Positions 1 through 7,685 of a stretch of DNA of 18,845 nucleotides are shown piece after piece. Position numbers and translations under genes: made by a program. Position 1 is the first letter of the stretch. Each line of letters starts with the position of its first letter. The notes under the pieces were generated by a model. The model did not search any database. It had not been told where the DNA came from and was given only the letters and a program-made list of their open reading frames with translations. The DNA comes from an uncultured Lachnospiraceae bacterium (GTDB lineage Bacteria; Bacillota; Clostridia; Lachnospirales; Lachnospiraceae): NCBI GenBank assembly GCA_947653315.1, contig CANTGP010000008.1, positions 1 through 18,845 on the forward strand, in the 5' to 3' direction.

Positions 1-50
1 CGGAATGGAAAAGGAGCGGAGCGGAAACTGCCGTGGAAACGGGATGAAAA

Positions 51-96
51 GCAACTTGTACATATACAACTTGCACAAGATGTACGTAATTGTGCA
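51..96. promoter_or_regulatory. Tandem inverted repeats upstream of the chemoreceptor promoter (putative operator)
   Basis: Two inverted repeats lie just upstream of the -35 box. The first, 51-74, is an imperfect palindrome around TTGTACATATACAA. The second pairs TGCACAA (72-78) with TTGTGCA (90-96), with 11 bp between. TTGTAC/GTACAA cores are typical of AraR-type GntR repressor boxes in Firmicutes, and two such regulators are encoded in this window. The same order of elements recurs before chvE (2162-2216). The binding protein is inferred. Confidence 0.5.
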
Positions 97-114
97 GGTT
101 TCGCAAGAAGGGCA

Positions 115-143
115 TTGACAAGGGGGGACAAATGGCATACTAT
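115..143 (+). promoter_or_regulatory. Sigma-A promoter for the chemoreceptor gene
   Basis: A consensus -35 TTGACA (115-120) is followed by a 17-bp spacer and a -10 TACTAT (138-143), placing the transcription start near 150. This leaves an untranslated leader of about 200-240 nt. A motility sigma factor (SigD) promoter might be expected for a chemoreceptor, but the hexamers and spacing fit the housekeeping sigma factor. Nothing recognisable as a gene was seen in positions 1-50. Confidence 0.6.
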
Positions 144-262
144 ATAAATAATTGTTGGGCGGAAACGCAAAAACCGGCAAACGATATAAAAAAAGAAGAA
201 AATACCAAACGGCTATTGTATAAAATATATAGTGCGATAAGGAGGAGGAAAAACAAAATATA

Positions 263-349
263 GTGCCCGAAAGAAAAATGAACAGGAAATGGTACGAACA
301 ACAGATGTGCGGAAAGCGATATAGCGTTGGAAGGAGCGTGATTCGGTAA
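263..349 (+). CDS. Possible 28-codon upstream ORF in the chemoreceptor leader
   Basis: A GTG at 263 opens a short frame ending in TAA at 347-349, and the last base of that stop overlaps an in-frame ATG (349) of the chemoreceptor. A very strong ribosome site, AAGGAGGAGG (239-248), lies 14 nt upstream of the GTG, which is longer than usual. The peptide would be highly basic (many Arg and Lys) and has no recognisable family. It may be a leader peptide that couples translation to the receptor, or chance. Confidence 0.2.
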   Translation: MPERKMNRKWYEQQMCGKRYSVGRSVIR

Positions 350-387
350 TGGGATTTGCGGGAACGGAAAAGAAAACGGGAGGGAAA

Positions 388-2094
388 ATGGAAAAGAAAA
401 AAAGCAGTTTGGGGATACGCGCCAAAATTAACAGCCTGATTTTCGGAATCGTGGTTTTACTGTCGGGAATTTTGATTTTTGCCACGAATAAATTCATGGA
501 ATACAATGCCGAATACGAACACGTGTTGGAAAATATCAGTAAGATTACATATATTAAAACCAACAGTATTAAGGTGGCGCGGACCGTGGTGAATATGTGT
601 GCGGCGGGCGGGAACGTGGCAGGCAGCGGGCATCCGGAAATCGTGGAAACCATGAAACAGTATATCGTGGACATCGGCGTCAATATCGGTGACGAGCCGG
701 AATATAACCAAAACAGGAACCAGTTGGCAAGCCTTGCCAACGAAGTGGACAAATTTGTTAAGCTGTATGAGGAGATTACCGGAATCTGCGGAGAAGATTA
801 TTCCTCGGCGGCATCGGAACAGGCGGCGCGGCTGGATGCTTCCACGTCGTTTCTGACTACCAATGCGGATAATCTGCTGACTTATGAAATCGGCAGGAGC
901 GAGGCTTTACAGGAAACGATACGCCAAAATTCCCAAAACCTGTTTTCGGCGCTGGTGGCGGTCATTGCGGTATCCATTTTCGTGGCGGTGCTGTTGGCGG
1001 TGGTGGTGTCTAAAAGCATTACAAGACCCATTAAGGAGTTGAAAAAGAAAATAACGGTGATTGCGGACGGTGATTTGTCCGGGGCGGATATTGCGGTAAA
1101 ATCAAAAGACGAAACCGGTCATCTGGCGTCGGCGTTTAATAAAATGAAGAACAATATATCCGGTATTTTGGGGCAGGTATTGGAGAGTGTGGCGGAGCTG
1201 AAGATGGCGACTTCCACGGTAAATATCAGTATCGAGGAGAATTCCAAAGGAAGCGCCCAAATAGCGGAAGCCGTGGGCGGTATGTTGTTCCGGCTGAAAA
1301 AACAGCAGGACGAGGTGTCGAAAATTGCGGAACAGATTCAGGAAATGGAGAAGGTGTCCGGCGTCATTATCGAGAATGCGGAAAAAATCCATGAAAATTC
1401 GGAGGAGACGCGCATCAATGCCGGGAACGGGATGGATAAAATCATCGCTTATACGGACCAATTAAGTATCATCAACGATTCCATACAGGAAGTGACCCAG
1501 GTGTTTACCAGATTTAATGACAATACCAAACGGATGACGGAAGCCCTGAATGCGATAACCGATATTGCGGTCCAAACAAACCTGTTGTCCCTGAACGCAT
1601 CCATTGAAGCCGCAAGGGCAGGAGAAGCGGGAAGGGGGTTCGCCGTGGTTGCGGATGAAATCAGGAAGCTGGCGGACGATTCCCAGGGTGCGGCGAAAGA
1701 AATCGCATCCATGATCCAAAAGATACAGAACGAGTCGGAACATATGAATGATAAGCTGGAGGAAAGTCTCGGACATTTGCGGAAAGGAAATGAAATGACC
1801 GCGGAAACCCGCAGCAGTTTTGAGGTGATTAAGGACGGTACGGGAGAAGTGGGCAGAAGGGTTGCGGATATTATGGAGAAGTTGGAAACCCTGATGGAAA
1901 AGATTGAACATACGGTATCCAGCGCGGGCGAAATCCAAAATGCGGCGGATGAAAGCGTGATTGAAATCAACGAGATTAATGCCGTCGTGACGGAGGAAAG
2001 CGCCAACCTGGAATCCGTTTCCGGCGCTGCCGGAAAACTGCTTGGCCTGACCGGCAGACTGGAGGATATGGTGGGGGAATTTAAACTGGATTAG
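388..2094 (+). CDS. Methyl-accepting chemotaxis protein (transmembrane chemoreceptor)
   Basis: This membrane receptor would control the CheA/CheW kinase array in response to an extracellular ligand. From the ATG at 388 (568 aa), TM1 is about residues 17-34, an extracellular mostly helical region of about 150 aa follows, TM2 is about 185-207, and a HAMP domain starting [12 protein letters not shown] runs to about 260. The long cytoplasmic coiled coil carries the conserved hairpin tip, seen as [20 protein letters not shown] and [15 protein letters not shown] (about 394-428). The compact extracellular domain suits a four-helix-bundle sensor that might read a sugar-loaded binding protein, but that is inference. 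The start is uncertain: GGGAGGG (378-384) sits very close to this ATG, while an in-frame ATG at 349 has AAGGAG (331-336) 12 nt upstream and overlaps the stop of a short upstream ORF. Its promoter resembles that of the downstream sugar transporter, suggesting co-regulation. Confidence 0.93.
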   Translation: MEKKKSSLGIRAKINSLIFGIVVLLSGILIFATNKFMEYNAEYEHVLENISKITYIKTNSIKVARTVVNMCAAGGNVAGSGHPEIVETMKQYIVDIGVNIGDEPEYNQNRNQLASLANEVDKFVKLYEEITGICGEDYSSAASEQAARLDASTSFLTTNADNLLTYEIGRSEALQETIRQNSQNLFSALVAVIAVSIFVAVLLAVVVSKSITRPIKELKKKITVIADGDLSGADIAVKSKDETGHLASAFNKMKNNISGILGQVLESVAELKMATSTVNISIEENSKGSAQIAEAVGGMLFRLKKQQDEVSKIAEQIQEMEKVSGVIIENAEKIHENSEETRINAGNGMDKIIAYTDQLSIINDSIQEVTQVFTRFNDNTKRMTEALNAITDIAVQTNLLSLNASIEAARAGEAGRGFAVVADEIRKLADDSQGAAKEIASMIQKIQNESEHMNDKLEESLGHLRKGNEMTAETRSSFEVIKDGTGEVGRRVADIMEKLETLMEKIEHTVSSAGEIQNAADESVIEINEINAVVTEESANLESVSGAAGKLLGLTGRLEDMVGEFKLD

Positions 2095-2161
2095 AGTCTG
2101 TATGAAAATTGCTTTTTCGGATGCGTTCCGGAAAAACAAACAATAGAAAGAAGATTTTATG

Positions 2162-2201
2162 CAATATGCGGAAGTTGTACATGTACAACTTCCGCATATT
2201 G
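2162..2201. repeat. Perfect 40-bp palindrome between the chemoreceptor and chvE (operator and/or terminator)
   Basis: Positions 2162-2181 are the exact reverse complement of 2182-2201. The centre is GTTGTACATGTACAAC, an AraR-box-like core, and the outer arms are CAATATGCGGAA and its complement. As RNA it would fold into a stem of up to about 18 bp with a tiny loop, followed by the moderately T-rich TTGTATTTAATTTG. It could therefore end chemoreceptor transcription and also serve as a high-affinity operator upstream of the chvE promoter at 2236. Confidence 0.85.
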
Positions 2202-2235
2202 TATTTAATTTGTGCAAAAATTATAGAATTACATA

Positions 2236-2264
2236 TTGACAAAACGTATAATCTGTCATAATAT
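2236..2264 (+). promoter_or_regulatory. Strong sigma-A promoter for the chvE-gguA-gguB operon
   Basis: Consensus -35 TTGACA (2236-2241), a 17-bp spacer, then -10 TAATAT (2259-2264). Transcription should start near 2271, giving a leader of about 195 nt before the chvE start. A TTGTGCA motif (2210-2216) lies 19 bp upstream of the -35, matching the placement of the same motif (90-96) before the chemoreceptor promoter. Confidence 0.7.
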
Positions 2265-2270
2265 ATAACC

Positions 2271-2465
2271 AATATAGTTGCGAGAAACTAGAAAACAAGC
2301 CAATGCATCTTTAAAATGAAAAAATAACAGGTAAAAACATACAAAATACACAATGCGTCTTAGGGCGCGGATGGCGGATGGCCGTTTTGCTTTTTGTACA
2401 ATACCGTACAACCGTGCGGTTTGTAAATACAAGTTATTCAATACATGATTAAGGGAGGAAAATGT
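2271..2465 (+). promoter_or_regulatory. Long chvE leader with a downstream inverted repeat
   Basis: This untranslated stretch contains TTGTAC (2394-2399) and GTACAA (2406-2411) as an inverted repeat with a 6-bp spacer, overlapped by ACCGTGCGGT (2413-2422, directly after an earlier ACCGTAC). A weak stem around GGCGGATGGCC (2373-2383) is followed by TTTTGCTTTTTG. An operator here, about 125 nt into the transcript, could act as a roadblock. No known riboswitch class was recognised. A good ribosome site, GGGAGG (2453-2458), lies 7 nt before the chvE ATG. Confidence 0.35.
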
Positions 2466-3641
2466 ATGAAAAGAAAAGTTTTAGGCGCATTACTCAGCGT
2501 CGCAATGATGGCAACCTTATTGGTCGGATGCGGTGATTCCGGTTCCGCTCCGGCGGCAAGCACTACGGACGGTGCGGCAGCCGCAGACACGGCAGCTCCG
2601 GCAGCCACGGATACGGCGGCTCCGGCAGACACGGCAGCTTCCGGCGGCGGTAAGAAAGTGGGCGTGGCAATGCCTACACAGTCATCCGAAAGATGGATTA
2701 ACGACGGCGCCAACATGAAAGCAAAATTGGAAGAACTCGGTTACGAAGTGGACCTCCAGTATGCCGAGGATGATATCCAGGCACAGGTATCCCAGGTTGA
2801 GAACATGATTGCCAGCGGTGCAAATTGTCTGGTAATTGCATCCATCGACTCCGATGCGCTTGTAAATGTGGAAGCGCAGGCAAAAGAGGCAGGCATTCCG
2901 ATTATCGCGTATGACCGTCTGTTAAAGAATACCGATGCGGTTTCCTATTACGCATCGTTCGATAACAAGGGCGTTGGTACGGCAATCGCGAAGTATATTG
3001 AAGAAAAGAAAGACCTTCCGGGAGCAAAAGCGGCAGGCGAGTCTTACACCATTGAATTCTTCATGGGTTCGCCGGACGATAACAATGCAAAAATGCTGTA
3101 TGACGGTATTATAGAAGTATTACAGCCGTATTTGGATGACGGCACACTGGTTTGCAAGTCCGGCAGGACATCTTTTGACGATACCTGTATCCTGAGATGG
3201 TCCCAGGAAACGGCACAGCAGAACTGTGAGAACTATCTGACCGGCTTTTATGCGGACGAAGACCTCGACATCGCATGTACGGCATTTGACGGATTTGCTT
3301 ATGGCGTTAAGTCGGCACTGGAAGGCGCAGGATATACGGAAGCAAACTGGCCTTTGATTACCGGACAGGATGCGGAGCTTATGGCAGTGAAAAATATTAT
3401 CAGCGGTAAGCAGACCATGTCCATTTACAAAGATACCCGTCTCCTTGCAGATAAGTGCGTAACCATGGTTCAGGCAGTGCTGGAAGGTACGGAGCCGGAA
3501 ATCAACGATACCGAGCAGTATGACAATGGCGTCATCGTTGTTCCTTCTTACCTGTGCACACCGATTGCGGTTGATAAGGACAATTACGAAGAAATCATCG
3601 TTGGCGGCGGTTACTACACGGCAGAACAGTTAGCAGAATAA
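2466..3641 (+). CDS. chvE: Multiple-monosaccharide ABC transporter substrate-binding lipoprotein (ChvE type)
   Basis: This extracytoplasmic sugar receptor delivers monosaccharides to the GguA/GguB importer. The ATG at 2466 is chosen because GGGAGG lies 7 nt upstream and the protein then begins with a normal lipoprotein signal: KRK, a hydrophobic stretch, and lipobox LLVGC with lipidated Cys22. A linker of about 45 residues rich in Ala, Pro, Thr and Asp follows, then a type-1 periplasmic-binding fold from about residue 66 to the end (391 aa). Motifs such as MPTQSSERWINDG, LQYAEDDIQAQ, CLVIASIDSDAL and IIAYDRLL match the ChvE family closely as I recall it. Family members bind L-arabinose, D-galactose, D-glucose, D-xylose and D-fucose, so the exact ligand is open. 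The gene heads a three-gene operon and is followed by a hairpin that probably keeps it expressed above the ATPase and permease, as is usual for binding proteins. Confidence 0.93.
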   Translation: MKRKVLGALLSVAMMATLLVGCGDSGSAPAASTTDGAAAADTAAPAATDTAAPADTAASGGGKKVGVAMPTQSSERWINDGANMKAKLEELGYEVDLQYAEDDIQAQVSQVENMIASGANCLVIASIDSDALVNVEAQAKEAGIPIIAYDRLLKNTDAVSYYASFDNKGVGTAIAKYIEEKKDLPGAKAAGESYTIEFFMGSPDDNNAKMLYDGIIEVLQPYLDDGTLVCKSGRTSFDDTCILRWSQETAQQNCENYLTGFYADEDLDIACTAFDGFAYGVKSALEGAGYTEANWPLITGQDAELMAVKNIISGKQTMSIYKDTRLLADKCVTMVQAVLEGTEPEINDTEQYDNGVIVVPSYLCTPIAVDKDNYEEIIVGGGYYTAEQLAE

Positions 3642-3655
3642 TTTGGATAAGGTAT

Positions 3656-3692
3656 GGGCGGCGGCTTGGGTTCCGCCGCCCGTTTTACTTTT
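3656..3692 (+). terminator. Intra-operon terminator/attenuator after chvE
   Basis: GGGCGGCGG (3656-3664) pairs perfectly with CCGCCGCCC (3673-3681) around an 8-nt loop, and is followed by GTTTTACTTTTT. This is a good intrinsic terminator or 3' stabilising hairpin. Because gguA follows only about 40 nt later with no evident promoter, partial read-through is likely, producing more binding protein than ATPase and permease. Confidence 0.8.
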
Positions 3693-3728
3693 TCCGGTTA
3701 TAAAAATAAAAGAAAGGAAGCAATGCGG

Positions 3729-5288
3729 ATGTCTGATTATATTTTGGAAATGAATCACATAACGAAAGCGTTCTCCGGCGTCAAGGCTTTGGATGATGTG
3801 AATCTCAAAGTAAAACGCGGGGAAATCCATGCGTTATGCGGGGAAAACGGGGCAGGTAAATCCACCCTCATGAATGTTTTGTCGGGCGTTTACCCTTTCG
3901 GAAGTTATGACGGGGATATTGTATACGGCGGCAAAGTCTGCAAATTCCATAACATAAAGGAGAGCGAAGCGAAGGGCATCGTAATCATTCATCAGGAGCT
4001 CGCCTTAAGTCCGTATCTTTCTGTTGCGGAGAACGTATTTCTTGGGAATGAACAAACTTCGATGCGCGGGGTGATTAACTGGACGGAAACGAGGAAAAAA
4101 GCGCATGAAATGCTGGAGAAGGTAGGTTTGGGCGACGAAAACGTAAACGTTCCGGTAGGAAGTTTGGGAGTGGGGAAACAGCAGTTAATTGAAATTGCAA
4201 AGGCTATGGCAAAGAAAGTGGAACTGCTTATTTTGGATGAGCCTACGGCGGCGCTGAACGACGAGGAAAGTGCCCAGCTTTTGGAAATTATGCTGGATTT
4301 GAAGAAACAGGGGATTACGAGCATCATTATTTCACATAAGCTGAACGAAATCAGTTATGTAGCGGATTCCATTACCGTAATCCGTGACGGACATACCATC
4401 GAAACATTGGAAAAAGGAAAGGACGACTTTTCCGAGGACCGGATTATCAAGGGAATGGTAGGGCGGGAGCTTACCAACCGCTACCCGGTCAGGGAAGGCA
4501 TTAAGATAGGGAAGACCATTTTTGAAGTAAAGAACTGGAATGTGTTCCATCCGGATGACGGCGAACGGCAGATGATTAAGAATGTAAACCTTCAGGTGAG
4601 GGCGGGCGAAGTGGTCGGGCTTGCCGGACTGATGGGGGCCGGAAGGACCGAGCTTGCCATGAGTATCTTTGGAAGATCTTACGGGCAGAAAATTTCCGGC
4701 AGTCTCTTTATCAACGGAAAAGAGGTACATATTAAAAACGTAAGGGACGCCATTGACAACAAACTGGCGTACGTATCCGAAGACCGTAAGAATTACGGGT
4801 TGGTGCTGATTGACGATATCAAGAGGAACATGACGATGGCGGCGCTTCGGAATTTCTTTTCCAAAAACGGCGTGGTCAACAGCAACGACGAAATCGTCGC
4901 GGCGGAGGAATATAAGAAAAGGATTAATGTGAAGGCGAATTCCATCAACCAGACGGTAGGGTCGCTTTCCGGCGGGAACCAGCAGAAAGTGGTATTGGCG
5001 AAATGGATGCTGACACAACCGGACGTACTGATCCTGGATGAGCCTACGCGTGGTATTGACGTAGGTGCGAAGTATGAAATCTATTGTGTAATTAACGAAC
5101 TTGCGAAAGCCGGTAAGGCAGTGGTCGTCATTTCTTCCGAAATGCCTGAGATCATCGGTACCTGCGACAGGGTATACATCATTAACGAGGGCGAAATCGC
5201 CGGGGAACTGGGCAAAGAGGAAGTGACACAGGAAAGGATTATGCAATGTATTATGGCTCATAACAGAAAGGATGGTAAACATGAATAA
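3729..5288 (+). CDS. gguA: Multiple-monosaccharide ABC transporter ATP-binding protein (GguA, tandem ATPase)
   Basis: This cytoplasmic subunit powers sugar import and carries two fused ABC domains, as in MglA, RbsA and XylG. Taking ATG 3729 (519 aa), domain 1 has Walker [10 protein letters not shown] (38-46), Walker [13 protein letters not shown] (166-177) and a degenerate signature SLGVGKQQ. Domain 2 has a non-canonical Walker [10 protein letters not shown] (300-308), a proper signature LSGGNQQK (413-420) and Walker [12 protein letters not shown] (434-444). This asymmetry is normal for the family and leaves one fully canonical ATP site. AAAGGAAG (3713-3720) favours the start at 3729; another ATG lies two codons earlier (3723). 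The frame stays open further upstream, but those residues overlap the chvE terminator and are unlikely to be translated. The gene overlaps gguB by 8 bp (ATGAATAA), so the two are probably translationally coupled. Confidence 0.94.
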   Translation: MSDYILEMNHITKAFSGVKALDDVNLKVKRGEIHALCGENGAGKSTLMNVLSGVYPFGSYDGDIVYGGKVCKFHNIKESEAKGIVIIHQELALSPYLSVAENVFLGNEQTSMRGVINWTETRKKAHEMLEKVGLGDENVNVPVGSLGVGKQQLIEIAKAMAKKVELLILDEPTAALNDEESAQLLEIMLDLKKQGITSIIISHKLNEISYVADSITVIRDGHTIETLEKGKDDFSEDRIIKGMVGRELTNRYPVREGIKIGKTIFEVKNWNVFHPDDGERQMIKNVNLQVRAGEVVGLAGLMGAGRTELAMSIFGRSYGQKISGSLFINGKEVHIKNVRDAIDNKLAYVSEDRKNYGLVLIDDIKRNMTMAALRNFFSKNGVVNSNDEIVAAEEYKKRINVKANSINQTVGSLSGGNQQKVVLAKWMLTQPDVLILDEPTRGIDVGAKYEIYCVINELAKAGKAVVVISSEMPEIIGTCDRVYIINEGEIAGELGKEEVTQERIMQCIMAHNRKDGKHE

Positions 5289-6453
5289 GAAGAAAGTAGT
5301 GAATCTCGACATGAAACAGTACGGTATGTTTCTTGCCCTTATTGCAATTTACGTGGTTTTTGCTATAATGACAGGAGGGAAGAATTTATCTCCCGCCAAT
5401 ATCAACAACCTGATCATGCAGAACGGGTATGTGGTAATTCTTGCGGTAGGTATGCTGCTTTGCGTTTTAACCGGTAACGTGGACTTGGGCGTAGGTTCCG
5501 TGGTCGCCCTGACAGGCGCTACGGTAGGTATTATGCTGGTGGATTACAAGATGAACATGTGGGTTGCCATTTTGGCGGCGCTTGTCATCGGACTTTTGGT
5601 CGGTATGTTTGCGGGATTCTTTATCGCATACCTGACCATACCTCCTTTTGTGGTAACGCTGGCAACCATGTTGATGGGCCGCGGTCTTACGTATACCATG
5701 CTTCATGCACAGACCAAGGGTCCCTTTGCGGCAGACTTTGTTTACATAGGAGCAGGTTTCCTGCCCACGGTGAAGATTCCGTTTGGGGACGGTACGATGG
5801 ATTTGGTCAGCATTATCGTGGCTGCCATTGTGACGGCATTGTTAATCATTGCGGAGATGAAAAACATTGCTACAAAGAAAAAATATGATTTTCCGTTAAA
5901 TCCTATGTGGCAGGTGGTTTTGAAACTGGCGGTATTAATGTTTATCGTATGGTTCTTCTTCTACAAGCTGTCACGCTATAACGGTCTTCCGTTTGTACTT
6001 GTCATTATGGTGGTACTGGTAGGGATTTACGTATTCATTACGAGCAAGACGGTAGCCGGACGGCAGATATACGCGCTTGGCGGCAATGCGAAAGCGGCAA
6101 GGCTTTCCGGTATCGATACGAGGAAAGTATTCTTTTGGGTATATACGAATATGGGTATTTTAAGTGCGGTAGCAGGTATCGTTCTCTGTTCCCGTAACGG
6201 GTCTTCCACACCGAAGGCAGGCGACGGATTTGAAATGGATGCCATCGCTTCCTGTTATATCGGCGGTGCGGCAGTAGCCGGGGGCGCAGGTACGATTATG
6301 GGCGCGGTAGTCGGGGCATTCATCATGGGTATCCTCAACAACGGTATGTCCCTGTACGGCTGGTCCACGGATATCCAGAAAATCGTAAAAGGCGCGGTTC
6401 TTTTGGGCGCCGTAACGGTAGATATCTTATCCAAGAGAAAGAGCAGCAAATAA
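5281..6453 (+). CDS. gguB: Multiple-monosaccharide ABC transporter permease (GguB)
   Basis: This is the membrane channel of the ChvE-GguAB importer, a BPD_transp_2 family protein of 390 aa with about ten hydrophobic helices. The N-terminal half contains [18 protein letters not shown] and [16 protein letters not shown], typical of RbsC/XylH-like permeases. The loop [20 protein letters not shown] (about residues 259-278) is the usual ATPase-contact region. At 390 residues it is longer than RbsC (about 320), because of an extra charged and hydrophobic stretch around residues 195-250, which is also typical of XylH and GguB. ATG 5281 has AGAAAGGA (5265-5272) at a good distance and overlaps the end of gguA by 8 bp. 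No strong terminator follows, so transcription may run into the regulator gene at 6545. Confidence 0.93.
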   Translation: MNKKKVVNLDMKQYGMFLALIAIYVVFAIMTGGKNLSPANINNLIMQNGYVVILAVGMLLCVLTGNVDLGVGSVVALTGATVGIMLVDYKMNMWVAILAALVIGLLVGMFAGFFIAYLTIPPFVVTLATMLMGRGLTYTMLHAQTKGPFAADFVYIGAGFLPTVKIPFGDGTMDLVSIIVAAIVTALLIIAEMKNIATKKKYDFPLNPMWQVVLKLAVLMFIVWFFFYKLSRYNGLPFVLVIMVVLVGIYVFITSKTVAGRQIYALGGNAKAARLSGIDTRKVFFWVYTNMGILSAVAGIVLCSRNGSSTPKAGDGFEMDAIASCYIGGAAVAGGAGTIMGAVVGAFIMGILNNGMSLYGWSTDIQKIVKGAVLLGAVTVDILSKRKSSK

Positions 6454-6485
6454 GAAGCGCCAATAGGAAAAAGGTATGGCGTTTC
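6454..6485 (+). other. Hairpin directly after gguB
   Basis: GAAGCGCCA (6454-6462) pairs with TGGCGTTTC (6477-6485) through 8 Watson-Crick pairs and one G-U pair, with a 14-nt loop. No T-run follows, so this is a weak terminator at best. It may mark a processing or stabilising 3' end for the transporter mRNA while allowing read-through. Confidence 0.4.
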
Positions 6486-6503
6486 CCATAACAAATACGG
6501 GAT

Positions 6504-6547
6504 AAGGAGGCGGGCAGCTTATTTTAGGCTGCCCGAAACAAATAGTG
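6504..6547 (+). promoter_or_regulatory. Ribosome site separated from its start codon by a perfect hairpin
   Basis: AAGGAGG (6504-6510) is a near-ideal ribosome site but lies 34 nt before the GTG at 6545. Between them CGGGCAGC (6511-6518) pairs perfectly with GCTGCCCG (6528-6535). When folded, only the 9 nt AAACAAATA separate the stem from GTG, restoring normal spacing. No ATG, GTG or TTG occurs between the two. An in-frame ATT (6521) with 10-nt spacing is the only nearer, non-standard alternative. Confidence 0.55.
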
Positions 6548-7639
6548 GGGAAAAATCAACCGAAATATATGGAGCTGGTCAATTGGATACGGGAACAGGT
6601 CGAAGCGGGGAAATTCCAGCCGGGACAGAAGATGTATTCGGAAAACGAATTAAAGGAAATGTTTGGTCTGAGCAGGCAGACGGTACGCCATGCCATAAGC
6701 GTACTGGAGAATGACGGTGTGCTTATCCGCAGGCAGGGCAGCGGTACCTATATTAATGACAGGCGCCAGACAAACCTTAGGAATAAGACGCGGATTTCCG
6801 TGGTGACTACCTATGTGGACGGCTATATTTTCCCCAAAACCATTCAGGGGATTGAAAATGTACTGTTTGAAAACGGGTATTCCGTGCAGATTGCGTTTAC
6901 CAATAACCAAATCGGCAGGGAAAAAACAATATTGGAAGATATTTTGAGCCGGGATGAAGTTGCGGGTGTAATTATGGAGACGGTAAAAAGCGGTATTCCG
7001 AATCCGAATCTGTCTTTGTATGGAAAATTGCAGGCAAAGGGCATCCCGGTTATTTTTATTAACAGCTATTATCCGCTGCTTCCGATTCCCCATGTATCGT
7101 TAAACGATAAGATGGCAGGGTACTGTGCGGCAAAACACCTGCTCGAACGGGGGCACCGGAAAATCGGGGGGATTTTTAAACTGGATGACGGGCAGGGACA
7201 CCAAAGGTATGCCGGATATTTGGAGGCGCTGACGGAAGCGGGCATGGAAATGGATGATTCCTGTATCCTTTGGGTGGACACGGTGGGAATGCAGAATTTG
7301 GAAGAAAGCAGGAGCCTGATTATGGGCAGGTTCCGCGGCTGTTCGGCAGTGGTATGCTACAATGACCAAATCGCCTTTGATTTGGTGGAAATACTGGCAA
7401 AGGACGGAATCCGGGTTCCGGACCAGATTTCCGTGGTCAGTATCGACGATTCCGAACTGACGGTGCTGGGCGACGTGGCGCTGACTTCCGTGCCGCATCC
7501 CATGGACAGGCTGGGAGAGAAGGCTGCGCTCAATCTGTTACAGATGATCGGGAATCCGGCGTTCGACGCCACTTATGAGTTTGATGCCTGCGTAGTGGTG
7601 AGGGATTCGGTAAAGACATTGGAACAGGAAGGACCGTAA
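6545..7639 (+). CDS. AraR-like GntR-family repressor with LacI-type sugar-binding domain
   Basis: This is a sugar-responsive DNA-binding protein of 364 aa. Residues 8-72 form a GntR winged helix-turn-helix, with YSENELKEMFGLSRQTVRHA and the wing RRQGSGTYI. Residues from about 82 to the end form a LacI/PBP type-1 fold with DGYIFPKTIQGIEN, SGIPNPNLSLYGKL and AVVCYNDQIAFDLVEIL, the architecture of Bacillus AraR. The start is GTG 6545; the paralogue at 11883-12956 begins in the same register (KYMDLAKSLREQ against KYMELVNWIREQ), which supports it. The gene lies 91 bp after gguB and 46 bp before the histidine kinase, so it may be co-transcribed with either. It probably represses the adjacent transporter by binding TTGTAC/GTACAA-type sites such as 2162-2201, and is released by a sugar. 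The inducer is unknown. Confidence 0.9.
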   Translation: MGKNQPKYMELVNWIREQVEAGKFQPGQKMYSENELKEMFGLSRQTVRHAISVLENDGVLIRRQGSGTYINDRRQTNLRNKTRISVVTTYVDGYIFPKTIQGIENVLFENGYSVQIAFTNNQIGREKTILEDILSRDEVAGVIMETVKSGIPNPNLSLYGKLQAKGIPVIFINSYYPLLPIPHVSLNDKMAGYCAAKHLLERGHRKIGGIFKLDDGQGHQRYAGYLEALTEAGMEMDDSCILWVDTVGMQNLEESRSLIMGRFRGCSAVVCYNDQIAFDLVEILAKDGIRVPDQISVVSIDDSELTVLGDVALTSVPHPMDRLGEKAALNLLQMIGNPAFDATYEFDACVVVRDSVKTLEQEGP

Positions 7640-7685
7640 GCGGCGCACGGGGCGCGCGGCGGGGGAATTAAGGAAGGGGGAAGCG

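Noticed and set aside
34..47. TGGAAACGGGATGA as a possible CcpA (cre) catabolite-repression site before the chemoreceptor
   Set aside because: It departs from the cre consensus in the last conserved C and is poorly symmetric; one weak match in a region this size is expected by chance.
1..155. An open reading frame from the window edge to a stop at 153-155, possibly the end of an upstream gene
   Set aside because: It crosses the operator-like repeats and the chemoreceptor promoter and its translation is unremarkable, so it is more likely non-coding.
1462..2217. A 251-codon minus-strand open frame over the chemoreceptor C-terminus
   Set aside because: It is antisense to the conserved signalling tip and crosses the 40-bp palindrome; no ribosome site or domain supports it.
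2271..2465. A known riboswitch or T-box in the chvE leader
   Set aside because: No conserved core motifs of familiar classes were seen; only an operator-like repeat and a weak stem can be supported.
4332..5312. A 326-codon open frame on the minus strand across gguA
   Set aside because: It is antisense to a clear ABC ATPase with intact motifs, is His- and Phe-rich with no domain, and reflects the codon bias of the real gene.
7640..7685. GC-rich gap between the repressor and the kinase as a terminator
   Set aside because: It has GCGC-rich runs but no convincing stem followed by a T-run, so read-through is expected.
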